Shown piece after piece: positions 19,492-27,725 of a stretch of 64,000 nucleotides of DNA (position 1 is its first letter; every line of letters starts with the position of its first letter). This stretch comes from Actinomadura barringtoniae (GTDB lineage: Bacteria > Actinomycetota > Actinomycetes > Streptosporangiales > Streptosporangiaceae). Both the position numbers and the translations under genes were made by a program. The stretch spans positions 310,001-374,000 of the forward strand of contig NZ_JAGEOJ010000008.1 of NCBI RefSeq assembly GCF_017573505.1, given 5' to 3'. Below the pieces are notes generated by a model that did no database searches, had not been told where the DNA came from, and was given only the letters and a program-made list of their open reading frames with translations.

Positions 19492-20162
19492 GTCTGCTGC
19501 GTCTCTTTCGCGAGGCGGACGACCGCCTCGATGACCTCGCCGAGGTTCAGCTCGGTCGAGTCGATCTCGTGTGCGTCCGGCGCCTTGGTCAGCGGGGACG
19601 CCTTGCGGGTGGAGTCGAGCCGGTCCCTGCGGGCCTGTTCGGCCTGCGTCACGGTCACCGTCGCGCCGGGGTCGGCGGTCAGGTCCCCGGCCCGCCGCGC
19701 CGCCCGCGCCGCCTCACTGGCGGTGAGGTACACCTTCACCGGGGCCTCGGGCATGACGACCGTGCCGATGTCGCGGCCCTCCACCACGATCCCCCCGGTA
19801 CCGATGATCTCACGCTGGAGCGCGACCATCCGCGCCCGGACCTCCGGAACGGCGCTGACGGCGCTGACGGCGTTGGTCACCTCGCGGGTGCGGATCGGGG
19901 CGGACACGTCGGCGCCGTCCACGGTGATCGTGGGATTGTCGGGGTCGGTGCCGCTCTCCAGGACGGGCTTGCCGGCGCTCGCGGCGACGGCGGCCTGGTC
20001 CTGGACCGGAACCTCGTTCTGGAGCATCCACCAGGTCATCGCCCGGTACATGGCGCCGGTGTCGAGGTAGCGCAGGCCGAGCGCGCGGGCGACGCCCTTG
20101 GAGGCACTGGACTTGCCGGAGCCGGAGGGGCCGTCCATGGCGATGACGAGCGGCACGTTCAT
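19488..20162 (-). CDS. cmk: Cytidylate kinase
   Basis: 224 residues, normal for the family, which phosphorylates CMP and dCMP with ATP. The P-loop MDGPSGSGKSS is at residues 9-19. YLDTGAMYRAMTW is the substrate lid, VEGRDIGTVVMPEA binds the nucleotide, and RARRDR-type residues (QAEQARRDRLDSTRKASPL) form the LID arginines. It is coupled to der by a GTGA overlap. Immediately upstream lies a short frame with pentapeptide repeats whose TGA overlaps the cmk ATG. Confidence 0.96.
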   Translation of the reverse strand: MNVPLVIAMDGPSGSGKSSASKGVARALGLRYLDTGAMYRAMTWWMLQNEVPVQDQAAVAASAGKPVLESGTDPDNPTITVDGADVSAPIRTREVTNAVSAVSAVPEVRARMVALQREIIGTGGIVVEGRDIGTVVMPEAPVKVYLTASEAARAARRAGDLTADPGATVTVTQAEQARRDRLDSTRKASPLTKAPDAHEIDSTELNLGEVIEAVVRLAKETQQT

Positions 20163-20260
20163 ACCCCTTGCTCTCTGTTGAACGGGTCTTGGTTGAACGG
20201 GTCTTGGTTGAACGGATCTTGGGCGAACAGGTCTTGGGTGAACAGGTCCTCGGTGGACAC
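20159..20260 (-). CDS. Possible short leader peptide with pentapeptide repeats, coupled to cmk
   Basis: A GTG at 20260 opens a 33-residue frame, MSTEDLFTQDLFAQDPFNQ followed by two more DPFNQ-type repeats and REQGV. Its TGA overlaps the cmk ATG as ATGA. The repeat D-(L/P)-F-x-Q is produced by a 15-bp DNA tandem repeat, which keeps frame because 15 is a multiple of three. No good ribosome site is seen. It may be a translated leader coupling cmk to tyrA, or a non-coding repeat that happens to be open. Confidence 0.3.
   Translation of the reverse strand: MSTEDLFTQDLFAQDPFNQDPFNQDPFNREQGV
20177..20251. repeat. 15-bp tandem array between tyrA and cmk
   Basis: Five adjacent units of GTTGAACGGGTCTTG and variants lie in the 177-base gap between the tyrA stop and the cmk start. 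Confidence 0.85.
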
Positions 20261-20339
20261 CTGCCGACCGGACAGATGTCGATCATGGAACCGGGGCGCG
20301 GAATCGGCGCGACGCCCAGCGTTACAGGGTACCGGCGGC

Positions 20340-21431
20340 TCAGCCCGGGACGGACCAACCTCGGGCACGCAGTTCCTCGGCGAGCTTGTCGGCCGCCTCG
20401 GGCCGGACCGAGATCTCCAGGACGCCGAGCGGGCGGCCCGGCGAGTGCTCGATCGACACGTCCTCGATGTTGACCCCGGCGATGCCGGCCGCCTGGAAGA
20501 TCATCGCCAGCTCGCCCGGCCGGTCGGGGATCATGACCGGGACCACGGCGTAGGCCTTCTGGTCGCCGCCGTGCTTGCCGGGGATCCGCGCCCGGCCCGC
20601 GTTGCCGCGCAGCAGCAGATCGGCCACGTGCGCCGCGGCCCCCTCGCTGCCGTCGCGCAGCAGCGAGGCCGCGACGGCCAGGTCGGTCGCCACGCCCTCC
20701 AGGACGTCGGCCACCGGCTCGGCGTTGGCGCTGAGGATCCCGATCCACAGCCGCGGGTCGCTGGCGGCGATGCGGGTGACGTCCCGTACGCCCTGCCCGG
20801 CCAGGCCGAGCGAGGTCTCGTCGGCGGCGGTGAGGCGGGCGGCCACGGCGGCCGAGACCACGTGCGGGCCGTGCGAGACCAGCGCGACCGCCCGGTCGTG
20901 CTCGGCGGCCTCCACGGTCACCGGCACGGCGCCGCAGGCCTCGGCGAGGGCCGTCACGGCCTGGATCGCCTCGGGCCTGGCCTGATCCGTCGGGCACAGC
21001 GCCCACGGACGGCCCAGGAACAGGTCCCCCTGGGCCGCTGCGGGGCCGGAACGCTCCCGTCCGGCCAGCGGGTGCCCGGCGACGTAGGAGGTGAGGTCGC
21101 AGCCCAGCTCGGCGGCCTGCGCCAGCGGCAGCGCCTTGACGCTGGCCACGTCGGTGTAGACGGCCGCCAGCCCGCGCTTCTGGGCGTCCAGGAGGGTGAC
21201 CGCCACGGCGGCGGGCGGTACGGCCAGCACGGCCAGGTCGGCGGGCTCGTCCAGGGGCCCGTCGGGCAGCCGTTCGCCCGCGCCGAGCTCGACCGCCATC
21301 CCCAGGGCGCCCGCGTCCCGGTCCGACAGCAGCACCTCGGCGCCGCGCTCGCGCATCGCCAGCGCGATCGAGGTCCCGATCAGCCCGGTCCCGACGATGA
21401 CGATCCGGCCTGGAATGCCCTCTTCAGCCAC
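20340..21431 (-). CDS. tyrA: Prephenate dehydrogenase
   Basis: 363 residues. The N-terminal Rossmann motif VGTGLIGTSIALAM (about 13-26) binds NAD(P). AGHPLAGRERSGP is the conserved prephenate-site histidine segment of TyrA. The last 75 residues are an ACT domain (VVPVMIPDRPGELAMIFQAAGIAGVNIEDVSIEHS), the usual site of tyrosine feedback. It oxidises prephenate to 4-hydroxyphenylpyruvate. It is adjacent to aroH, which supplies prephenate. The two genes are separated by an 18-bp tandem repeat. Confidence 0.94.
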   Translation of the reverse strand: MAEEGIPGRIVIVGTGLIGTSIALAMRERGAEVLLSDRDAGALGMAVELGAGERLPDGPLDEPADLAVLAVPPAAVAVTLLDAQKRGLAAVYTDVASVKALPLAQAAELGCDLTSYVAGHPLAGRERSGPAAAQGDLFLGRPWALCPTDQARPEAIQAVTALAEACGAVPVTVEAAEHDRAVALVSHGPHVVSAAVAARLTAADETSLGLAGQGVRDVTRIAASDPRLWIGILSANAEPVADVLEGVATDLAVAASLLRDGSEGAAAHVADLLLRGNAGRARIPGKHGGDQKAYAVVPVMIPDRPGELAMIFQAAGIAGVNIEDVSIEHSPGRPLGVLEISVRPEAADKLAEELRARGWSVPG

Positions 21432-21498
21432 CGTGCCAGCCTATCGGCGCGGCGACCCCGGCACGTACGCAGACCCGGCCTCGCCCGGGGTCATGCGT

Positions 21499-21570
21499 GC
21501 CATGCCTTTAAGGGGCGCCGTGCCCTTAAGGAGCGCTGTGTCTTTAAGGAGCGCCGTGTCTTTAAGGGGC
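21499..21570. repeat. 18-bp tandem array between aroH and tyrA
   Basis: Four adjacent 18-bp units (GCCGTGTCTTTAAGGGGC and variants) lie in the gap downstream of aroH and upstream of tyrA. The array contains TTTAAGG, unusually AT-rich for this DNA. Confidence 0.85.
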
Positions 21571-21590
21571 GCCGTGCTGCCGGGTGCTTG

Positions 21591-21953
21591 CTACTGGGCG
21601 ATGTCCAGCCGGAGGGCGGTGGCGCCGCGCAGGTAGACGTGCTGGATATCGGCGCGCGGGCGGTCGACCGCCACGTGCGCCATCAGCCGGATCACGCGGG
21701 GCAGCGCGTGCGGCACCGCGATCTCGCTCGCGCACAGCAGCGGCACCTCGTGGAAGCCGAGCTTGCGGGCCGCCAGCGCCGGGAACTCCGACGTCAGGTC
21801 GGGGGTGGCGGTGAACAGCACGCTGATCACGTCGTCGGTGGTCAGCTCGTTGCGTGCCATGACCTCGGTGACCAGCTCGGTGGTGGCCTCCAGGATCTGG
21901 TCCCGGTCATCGGCGTCGACCTGCGTCGCCCCACGGATCGCGTGTACCGCCAC
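21591..21953 (-). CDS. aroH: Chorismate mutase, AroH class
   Basis: 120 residues. MAVHAIRGATQVDADD, ATPDLTSEFPA, VPLLCASEIAVPHALPRVIRLMAHV and a closing HVYLRGATALRLD match monofunctional trimeric AroH chorismate mutases. Active-site Arg and Glu equivalents are in RGAT and SEIAV. It converts chorismate to prephenate for the downstream TyrA. The GTG start is at 21953, 13 bases after the rluB stop. Its position between rluB and tyrA is conserved in actinomycetes. Confidence 0.94.
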   Translation of the reverse strand: MAVHAIRGATQVDADDRDQILEATTELVTEVMARNELTTDDVISVLFTATPDLTSEFPALAARKLGFHEVPLLCASEIAVPHALPRVIRLMAHVAVDRPRADIQHVYLRGATALRLDIAQ

Positions 21954-21965
21954 GTGGCTTCCTTC

Positions 21966-22718
21966 CTAGAGTCCAACGGCCTTGTAGAGCTCGCCGACCT
22001 CTTTGACGGTGAGCGCACGCATGTTCCCGGGCTTCAGCAGCCCGAGCTTGATCGGCCCGAACTCTACGCGGGCCAGCTGCTGAACGGGGAACCCGACCTC
22101 CTTGAGCAGCCGCCGCACGATGTGCTTGCGGCCCTCGTGCAGGGTGATCTCCACCAGGATCCGGCGGCCGGACTGGTCGAAGATCCGGAACTTGTCGGCC
22201 TTGGCCGGGCCGTCCTCCAGCGTCACGCCCGCCTTCAGGCGGCGGCCGAGGTCGCGCGGGATCGGCCCGTGGATCTCGGCCAGGTACTTCTTCTCCACGC
22301 CGAAGCTCGGGTGCGTCAGCCGGTGCGCGAGCTCGCCGTCGTTGGTGAGCAGGATCAGGCCCTCGGTGTCGGTGTCCAGCCGGCCCACGTGGAACAGCCG
22401 TTCGGGCACCTCGACGTAGTCGGCGAGGGACTTGCGGCCCCGCTCGTCGCTCATCGTGCTGACCACGCCGCGCGGCTTGTTGATCATGTAATAGCGCATC
22501 TCGGCGCGGGTCTCGACCCGGGCGCCGTCGACGTGGATGACGGCCGTCTGCGGGTCGACCTTCTCGCCGAACCGGAACACCTTCTTGCCGTCGACCGTGA
22601 CCCGGCCCTCGCCGATCAGCTCCTCGCAGTGGCGGCGGCTGCCGATCCCGGCGTCGGCCAGCACCTTCTGCAGGCGGACCAGGCCGTCGTCGGCGTTGGG
22701 GCCCTTGTTCTCGCTCAA
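21966..22718 (-). CDS. rluB: 23S rRNA pseudouridine synthase RluB family
   Basis: 250 residues. An N-terminal S4 RNA-binding domain (VRLQKVLADAGIGSRRHCEELI) precedes the synthase domain with the catalytic-Asp motif HVGRLDTDTEGLILLTNDGELAHRLTHP. INKPRGVVST and GRKHIVRRLLKEVGFPV are further RsuA/RluB landmarks. It modifies 23S rRNA near position 2605 in E. coli numbering. The start is a TTG overlapping the scpB stop (TTGA). Confidence 0.94.
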   Translation of the reverse strand: MSENKGPNADDGLVRLQKVLADAGIGSRRHCEELIGEGRVTVDGKKVFRFGEKVDPQTAVIHVDGARVETRAEMRYYMINKPRGVVSTMSDERGRKSLADYVEVPERLFHVGRLDTDTEGLILLTNDGELAHRLTHPSFGVEKKYLAEIHGPIPRDLGRRLKAGVTLEDGPAKADKFRIFDQSGRRILVEITLHEGRKHIVRRLLKEVGFPVQQLARVEFGPIKLGLLKPGNMRALTVKEVGELYKAVGL

Positions 22719-23287
22719 TGTCCCTCGATGATCTCGTCAGGTAGGTCGTCCGGCAGGTAGGGGGCCAGGTCCGGCAGCTCCTCGAGGCTGCGCAGCCCCA
22801 GCCGTTCCAGGAAATAGCCGGTGGTGCGGTAGAGGTGCGCCTGGGTCTCGGGGTCCTGCCCGGCCTCCTCGATCAGGCCCCGCAGCGTCAGGGTGCGGAT
22901 CACCCCGTCGCTGTTGACCCCACGGATCGCCGACACCCGGGCCCTGCTCACCGGCTGGCGGTAGGCCACCACCGCGAGCGTCTCCAGGGCGGCCTGGGTC
23001 AGCCTGGCCTGCTGCCCGTCGGTGACGAAGCGCTCCACCACCGGCGCGCAGACGTCCCTAGTGTAGAAGCGCCAGCCGCCTGCGATCTCCCTCAGGTCGA
23101 ACCCGCGGCCCTGCTCGGTGTATTCCGCGGCCAGCTCGCGCAGCACGGTCACGACCTCGTCGCGGGGCCGTTCCAGGATCTGGGCGAGGGTGATCTCGGC
23201 CACCGGCTCGTCCACGACCAGCAGGATGGCCTCGACGGAGGCGCGCAGCCCCGGCAGGTCCGCCTCGACAGCGGGCGTCTCAGTCAT
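22715..23287 (-). CDS. scpB: Segregation and condensation protein B
   Basis: 190 residues from the ATG at 23287. Tandem winged-helix domains are visible as LRASVEAILLVVDEPVAEITLAQILE and LTQAALETLAVVAYRQPVSRARVSAIRGVNSDGVIRTL, the hallmark of ScpB. With ScpA and SMC it forms the bacterial condensin that compacts and separates chromosomes. Its ATG overlaps the end of scpA. A start six codons earlier lies in the same frame but has no better ribosome site. Confidence 0.95.
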   Translation of the reverse strand: MTETPAVEADLPGLRASVEAILLVVDEPVAEITLAQILERPRDEVVTVLRELAAEYTEQGRGFDLREIAGGWRFYTRDVCAPVVERFVTDGQQARLTQAALETLAVVAYRQPVSRARVSAIRGVNSDGVIRTLTLRGLIEEAGQDPETQAHLYRTTGYFLERLGLRSLEELPDLAPYLPDDLPDEIIEGH

Positions 23288-25151
23288 CGTCCTCGTTCTT
23301 CCCATCCTCGCTGCTGCCTGTGTCGCCTGTGCCGGCTGTGCCAGCCATGCCGCCTATGCCGCCCGCGCCGCCCGCGCCGCCCGTACCGCCCGCGCCGCCC
23401 GCATCGTTCGTACCGCCCGTGCTGTCCGTGCTGTCCGTGCTGTCCGTGCCACCCATGCTGTCCGTGCTGTCCGTGCTGTCCGTGCCACCCATGCTGTCCG
23501 TGCCGCCCGCGTCGTTCGTGCCGCCCATGCCGCCCGCGCCGTCCCCGCCGCCCGCGCTGTCCGCATCGCCCGCGCCGCCCGCATCGCCCGCGCCGCCCGC
23601 GCTGTCCCCGCCGCCCGCGCTGTCCGCGCCGCCCGCGCTGGCCGCACCGCCCGCGCCGCCCGCGCTGGCCGCACCGCCCGCACCGCCCGCGCTGTCCGCG
23701 CTGTCCGCGTCGTCCCCGCCGCCCGCGCTGTCCGCGTCGTCCCCGCCGCCCGCGCTGTCCGCGTCGTCCCCGCCGCCCGCGCTGTCCGCGTCGTCCCCGC
23801 CGCCCGCGCTGTCCGCGTCGTCCCCGCCGCCCGCGCTGTCCGCGCCGCCCGCGCTGGCCGCACCGCCCGCACCGCCCGCACTGTCCGCGCTGTCCGCGTC
23901 GTTCGTGCCGCCCGCGCCGCCTACGCCGCCCCCGCTGTCCGCGCCGTCCGCGCCGCCCACGCCGCCCACGCCGCCCACGCCGCCCGCGTCGTTCGTGCCG
24001 CCCGCGCCGCCCATGCCGCCCGCGCCGTCCCCGCCGCCCATGCCGCCCGCGCCGCCCATGCCGTCCGCGCCGCCCGCACCGCCCGCACCGCCCGTGCTGG
24101 CCGCGCCGTCCCCGCCGCCCGTGCTGGCCGCGCTGCCCGCGTCGTCCGTGCTGTCCTGGGCGTCCTCGGGACGCTCCTCGGAGTGCTCTCCGGCCTGGTC
24201 CTTGGGCGCTTCCTTGGGGGCGCCCTCGTACTCGTCGACCTCGATGTCGCCGTCGTCGGGACCGGTCCAGGTGATGTGCAGCTCGCCTAGCGGCTCCTCC
24301 TGCTCGAACGTCACCGACAGCTCCCGGTAGAGCTCCAGCAGGGCCAGGAAGCGCGCGACGATCTCGTACGTGCCGTCCACGTCGTCGATGAGGACGGTGA
24401 AGGTGGTCTCGCGCAGCGCGCGGAGCCGTTCGACCACGATCGCGGCCTGCTCCTTGATGCTGGCCCTGGGCTGGTAGATGTGCCCGACCGCGACCGTCGG
24501 CGGCTCCTTGGGCGTGAAGACCTTCCCGGCGAGCTTGGCGAACTGGTCGGGGCCGAGCCCGAGCAGCACCTCGGGCAGCAGGTTGGCGAACCGGGGCTCC
24601 ATCGGGACGATCCGCGGGAACCGCTTGTTCTCCTCGGCGATCTTGCCCGCGATGGTCTGGGCGACCTCCTTGTAGGCCCGGTACTGCAGCAGCCGGGCGA
24701 ACAGCAGGTCCCGCGCCTCCAGCAGGGCCAGGTCGTCCTCGTCGTCGACCTCGCCGGAGGGCAGCAGCCGGGCCGCCTTCAGGTCCAGCAGGGTCGCGGC
24801 GACCAGCAGGAAGTGGCTGGCCTGGTCGAGGTCCCATTCCTTGCCGTACGAGCGGATGTGGGCGATGAAGTCGTCGGTGACCTTGTGCAGCGACACCTCG
24901 GTGATGTCCAGCTTGTGCTTGGAGATCAGCCCGAGGAGGAGGTCGAACGGCCCCTCGAAGTTGTCCAGCCGGACCTGGAAGCCGTGCCCCTGCTCCTCGT
25001 CCTGCCCGGAGGCCCGGCCCGCTGCCTGGCCGGTCTCCTGGTCAGGGGGCTGCTCGGCGCCTGCCTCCGGCGTCGTCTCGTCCACGCCGTTCACGCTAGC
25101 GGAGGCCACCCCGGCTTCCCCCTGTTCGGGCCCTGTGATCACGTGTTCCAA
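23280..25151 (-). CDS. scpA: Segregation and condensation protein A with giant low-complexity tail
   Basis: 623 residues from a TTG; a GTG three codons later is an alternative. Residues 57-290 are a complete ScpA kleisin: FQVRLDNFEGPFDLLLGLISKHKLDITEVSL at the SMC-binding end and the winged helix TFTVLIDDVDGTYEIVARFLALLELYREL at the other. From about residue 335 the protein continues for some 275 residues of almost pure Gly, Ala, Asp, Ser and Thr, with GGGDDADSA units repeated five times, before ending NEDDD. Typical ScpA is 250-330 residues. The tail is encoded by 9- and 27-bp tandem repeats. The start of scpB overlaps its stop. Confidence 0.9.
   Translation of the reverse strand: MEHVITGPEQGEAGVASASVNGVDETTPEAGAEQPPDQETGQAAGRASGQDEEQGHGFQVRLDNFEGPFDLLLGLISKHKLDITEVSLHKVTDDFIAHIRSYGKEWDLDQASHFLLVAATLLDLKAARLLPSGEVDDEDDLALLEARDLLFARLLQYRAYKEVAQTIAGKIAEENKRFPRIVPMEPRFANLLPEVLLGLGPDQFAKLAGKVFTPKEPPTVAVGHIYQPRASIKEQAAIVVERLRALRETTFTVLIDDVDGTYEIVARFLALLELYRELSVTFEQEEPLGELHITWTGPDDGDIEVDEYEGAPKEAPKDQAGEHSEERPEDAQDSTDDAGSAASTGGGDGAASTGGAGGAGGADGMGGAGGMGGGDGAGGMGGAGGTNDAGGVGGVGGVGGADGADSGGGVGGAGGTNDADSADSAGGAGGAASAGGADSAGGGDDADSAGGGDDADSAGGGDDADSAGGGDDADSAGGGDDADSADSAGGAGGAASAGGAGGAASAGGADSAGGGDSAGGAGDAGGAGDADSAGGGDGAGGMGGTNDAGGTDSMGGTDSTDSTDSMGGTDSTDSTDSTGGTNDAGGAGGTGGAGGAGGIGGMAGTAGTGDTGSSEDGKNEDDD
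23330..24150. repeat. Long 9/27-bp in-frame tandem array in scpA
   Basis: About 820 bases built from 9-bp elements (GCGCCGCCC, GCGCTGTCC, GCGTCGTCC, CCGCCGCCC on the plus strand). A 27-bp composite unit occurs five times in succession near 23690-23840. All unit lengths are multiples of three, so the scpA frame stays open whatever the copy number. The same property creates long spurious Cys/Arg/Pro-rich frames on the other strand. Confidence 0.95.
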
Positions 25152-25209
25152 AGACAGTGTTTCCCGAGGTGGGACGACCCCCCACGCCGCCCGGCCGACT
25201 TCGCCGGGG

Positions 25210-25542
25210 TCATGGGGTGGTGCTCAGACGGCGGACGAGGGTGCTCTGGGGGCCGTTGGCCTCGAAGTCGGCCAGTACGGCCGCGACCGCCTCGCGGACG
25301 AGCCGGCCCCGGTCGACGGCCAGGTCGTGCTCGGCGCGCAGCGTCAGGCGGGCCTTCTCCAGGTCGAGGAGCTCGTCCGCGGAGATGTACACGGTGATCT
25401 TGGAGTCGTGACGCTGCCGGCCGGTGGGGGGCCGGACCGCGACGGGCCGGGGCTCGGGTGGGATCCGCCGGGCAGGAGGTTCCGGAACGGTGGGACGGAA
25501 GATCTCATCCGCACCGGGCAGCCTTACCCGCCGTGACGCCAC
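25210..25542 (-). CDS. Small ParA-adjacent protein, possible DNA-binding partner
   Basis: 110 residues. A basic, proline-rich N-terminal half begins MASRRVRLPGADEIFRPT. The C-terminal domain KITVYISADELLDLEKARLTLRAEHDLAVDRGRLVREAVAAVLADF has the strand-helix-helix pattern of ribbon-helix-helix proteins. The GTG start overlaps the parA end by 19 bases. It lies between parA and scpA, as in many actinomycetes. It could be the centromere- or DNA-binding partner of this orphan ParA; this is inference from fold and position. Confidence 0.75.
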   Translation of the reverse strand: MASRRVRLPGADEIFRPTVPEPPARRIPPEPRPVAVRPPTGRQRHDSKITVYISADELLDLEKARLTLRAEHDLAVDRGRLVREAVAAVLADFEANGPQSTLVRRLSTTP

Positions 25543-26435
25543 CTTTCGAGCACCTCCCGAGCCAGACCACGATATGCGTTCGCCCCCATCGAGTTGGGGT
25601 CGAAGTACGTGATCGGCTCCCCCGCGACGGTCGCGTCTGGAAACCGTACCGTGCGGTTGATGACCGTGTGGAAGACCTTGTCACCAAAGGCCTCGACGAT
25701 TCTGCCGAGCACCTCCCGGGTGTGCAGGGTCCGGGAGTCGTACATGGTGCCGAGGACGCCGTCGATCTCCAGTTCCGGGTTGATTCGTCCCTGGACCTTC
25801 TCGATCGTCTCCATCAGCAGCGCGACTCCGCGCATCGCGAAGTACTCGCACTCCAGCGGGACCAGCACGCCCGCGCTGGCCGCCAGCGCGTTGATCGTGA
25901 GCAGGCCCAGCGAGGGCTGGCAGTCGATGAGGATGTAGTCGTAGTGCGGGATCGCCGACTTCAGGCAGCCGGCCAGGATGTACTCGCGGCCGACCTCGTG
26001 CACCAGCTGGACTTCGGCCCCGGACAGGTCGATGTTGCTGGGCAGCAGGTCCATGCCGTCGACGCCGGTCTCGATGACGACGTCCTCCCACTCGGTACCG
26101 CGCTCGAGGAGGAGGTTGTGGATCGTGACGTCCAGCTGCCGCGGGTCGCCCTTGCCGAGGCCCACCGACAGCGCGCCCTGCGGGTCGAAGTCGACCAGCA
26201 GCACCTTGCGGCCGTACTCGGCGAGCGCGGCGCCCAGGTTGATGGTCGTGGTGGTCTTGCCGACGCCGCCCTTCTGGTTGCACACCGACACGATGCGCGC
26301 GGGGCCGTGCTCGGCCAGCGGCGCGGGGTCGGGGAACGCTGGAATCGGCCGCTGGGTCGGCCCGAGGGCACGACGCGGATCGGTCTCTATGGTGGCGGAG
26401 GAGAGTGCTCCCCCGGCAGCCTTTGTGCTGGTCAC
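25524..26435 (-). CDS. ParA/Soj-family chromosome-partitioning ATPase
   Basis: 303 residues from the GTG at 26435, chosen for GGGAGGGATC just upstream. The deviant Walker A motif CNQKGGVGKTTTTINLGAAL (about residue 53 onward), LLVDFDPQGALSVGLG, the Walker B IDCQPSLGLLTINAL and the late DATVAGEPITYF are ParA hallmarks. It is probably not the origin-proximal ParA, because no ParB lies beside it; it belongs to the scpAB-linked ParA-like group. It forms DNA-bound dimers that move cargo or stimulate segregation. Confidence 0.92.
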   Translation of the reverse strand: MTSTKAAGGALSSATIETDPRRALGPTQRPIPAFPDPAPLAEHGPARIVSVCNQKGGVGKTTTTINLGAALAEYGRKVLLVDFDPQGALSVGLGKGDPRQLDVTIHNLLLERGTEWEDVVIETGVDGMDLLPSNIDLSGAEVQLVHEVGREYILAGCLKSAIPHYDYILIDCQPSLGLLTINALAASAGVLVPLECEYFAMRGVALLMETIEKVQGRINPELEIDGVLGTMYDSRTLHTREVLGRIVEAFGDKVFHTVINRTVRFPDATVAGEPITYFDPNSMGANAYRGLAREVLERWRHGG

Positions 26436-26478
26436 CAGATCCCTCCCGGGCGGCCCGAAAATGCCATCCAGAACGGGG

Positions 26479-26507
26479 ACTCTAGAGCTTGACACCCTGC
26501 GCCTCAA
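26479..26507 (-). promoter_or_regulatory. Likely sigma-A promoter of parA
   Basis: Read on the minus strand: TTGAGG at 26507-26502, a 17-base spacer, then TAGAGT at 26484-26479. This predicts a transcript start about 35 bases before the parA GTG. A CGCGCCTATAGGCGCG palindrome lies just upstream at 26515-26530. Confidence 0.55.
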
Positions 26508-26514
26508 GCCGACG

Positions 26515-26530
26515 CGCGCCTATAGGCGCG
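26515..26530. promoter_or_regulatory. 16-bp palindrome upstream of parA
   Basis: CGCGCCTATAGGCGCG is a perfect palindrome immediately upstream of the predicted -35 element of parA. It could be an operator, or a weak terminator of xerD; there is no U-tract. Confidence 0.4.
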
Positions 26531-26558
26531 ATTTGTCTTCGGACAGGTCCCCGTGCCG

Positions 26559-27533
26559 TCAGCTCCGCGCGCGAGGATGCGAGGTGGCATAGACCTCGCG
26601 CAGCAGCTGGACCGTCACCAGAGTGTAGACCTGCGTGGTCGTCACCGAGGCGTGTCCGAGCAATTCCTGGACGACGCGCACGTCGGCGCCGCCGTCGAGC
26701 AGGTGGGTGGCGAACGAGTGCCGCAGCGTGTGCGGCGAGACGTTCGACAGCCTGGCGCGTTCGGCGGCGGCGCGCAGCACCATCCACGCGCCCTGCCGTG
26801 ACAGCCGCCCGCCGCGCGCGTTCAGGAACAGCGCCGGGCCGCCGCGGCCCGCCTTGGCGAGCTCGGGCCTGGCCCGCACCAGGTAGGCGTCGACCGCGCG
26901 GCGCGCGTAGTCGCCGATCGGGACCACGCGGGTCTTGCCGCCCTTCCCGGAGACGCGGGCGAACCCCTCGTCGGAGTCCAGGTCGTCGACGTCGAGCCCG
27001 ACCGCCTCGGAGATGCGCGCGCCCGATCCGTACAGCAACTCCAGCAGCGCGCGGTCGCGCAGCCCGCGCGGCGACTCGGCCTCGGGGCCGCCGGCGGTGT
27101 CCAGCAGCCGCTCGACCTCCTCGATCGTGATGGCCTTCGGCAGCCTGCGCGGCGGCGTAGGCGGCTTCACGTCGCGGGCGGGGTCGCCGGGCGCCAGTCC
27201 CTCGCGCAGCGCGAACCGGTGCAGCCCCCGTACGGCCACCACGGCGCGCGCCGCCGAGCCCGCCGACAGCGGCGGATGGTCCTCGTCGCCCTCGCGCAGG
27301 CCCATCAGGAACGCCCGCACGTCGTCCTCGGTGATCTGGTCGATGGCGTCCCGGCCCCGGCCCGACAGCACGGCCGTGTAGCGGCTGAGGTCGCGCCGGT
27401 AGGAGCTGAGGGTGTTGGCGGCCAGGCCGCGTTCGACCGCCAGATGCCCCAGATAGGTGCTCACCGCGGACTCCAGCGCGGAACCACCGGTCGCCGTCTG
27501 GGGCACGGCCGTGCTCGGGGACAGTTCTGGCAC
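26559..27533 (-). CDS. xerD: Site-specific tyrosine recombinase XerD
   Basis: 324 residues. An N-terminal SAM-like DNA-binding domain (YLGHLAVERGLAANTLSSYRRDLSRY) precedes the catalytic domain. Catalytic residues appear as SGARISEAV (Arg), HTLRHSFATHLL (His-x-x-Arg), LGHASVTTTQVY (His and nucleophile Tyr). It resolves chromosome dimers with XerC at dif. The GTG start lies close behind GGAAG. The xerD-parA-scpAB order is conserved in actinobacteria. Confidence 0.94.
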   Translation of the reverse strand: MPELSPSTAVPQTATGGSALESAVSTYLGHLAVERGLAANTLSSYRRDLSRYTAVLSGRGRDAIDQITEDDVRAFLMGLREGDEDHPPLSAGSAARAVVAVRGLHRFALREGLAPGDPARDVKPPTPPRRLPKAITIEEVERLLDTAGGPEAESPRGLRDRALLELLYGSGARISEAVGLDVDDLDSDEGFARVSGKGGKTRVVPIGDYARRAVDAYLVRARPELAKAGRGGPALFLNARGGRLSRQGAWMVLRAAAERARLSNVSPHTLRHSFATHLLDGGADVRVVQELLGHASVTTTQVYTLVTVQLLREVYATSHPRARS

Positions 27534-27596
27534 CTCTTCCGGGCGGGCGCGGTGTGAACGGACCCGCCCATCATGCCCGTTCCCGCCGCGAGACGG

Positions 27597-27639
27597 GACA
27601 AGGACGCCCCGGCGAGCGTTCGGCCGGGGCGTCCTTGTC
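27597..27639 (-). terminator. Strong hairpin terminator after the pyrG-nudix unit
   Basis: Perfect 17-bp stem GACAAGGACGCCCCGGC with a 9-base loop, between the Nudix gene and xerD. Its outer arm abuts the 17-bp tandem array. It separates the pyrG transcript from the segregation operon. Confidence 0.8.
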
Positions 27640-27720
27640 GCGTAGTACTCCCGTCGCGTAAGTACTCCCGTCGCGTAAGTACTCCCGTCGCGTAAGTACT
27701 CCTGTCGCGTGAGTACTCCT
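27637..27720. repeat. 17-bp tandem array after the Nudix gene
   Basis: Five adjacent units, four of 17 bp and one of 16 (GTCGCGTAAGTACTCCC and variants), begin a few bases past the Nudix stop. Each unit carries the palindrome AGTACT. Confidence 0.9.
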
Positions 27721-27725
27721 GTGAC

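Noticed and set aside
22835..24290. Long plus-strand frames rich in Cys, Arg, Pro or Ala opposite scpB and scpA
   Set aside because: They are antisense readings of the 9-bp repeats in scpA. Because all units are multiples of three, every frame stays open. No domain, ribosome site or sensible start is seen.
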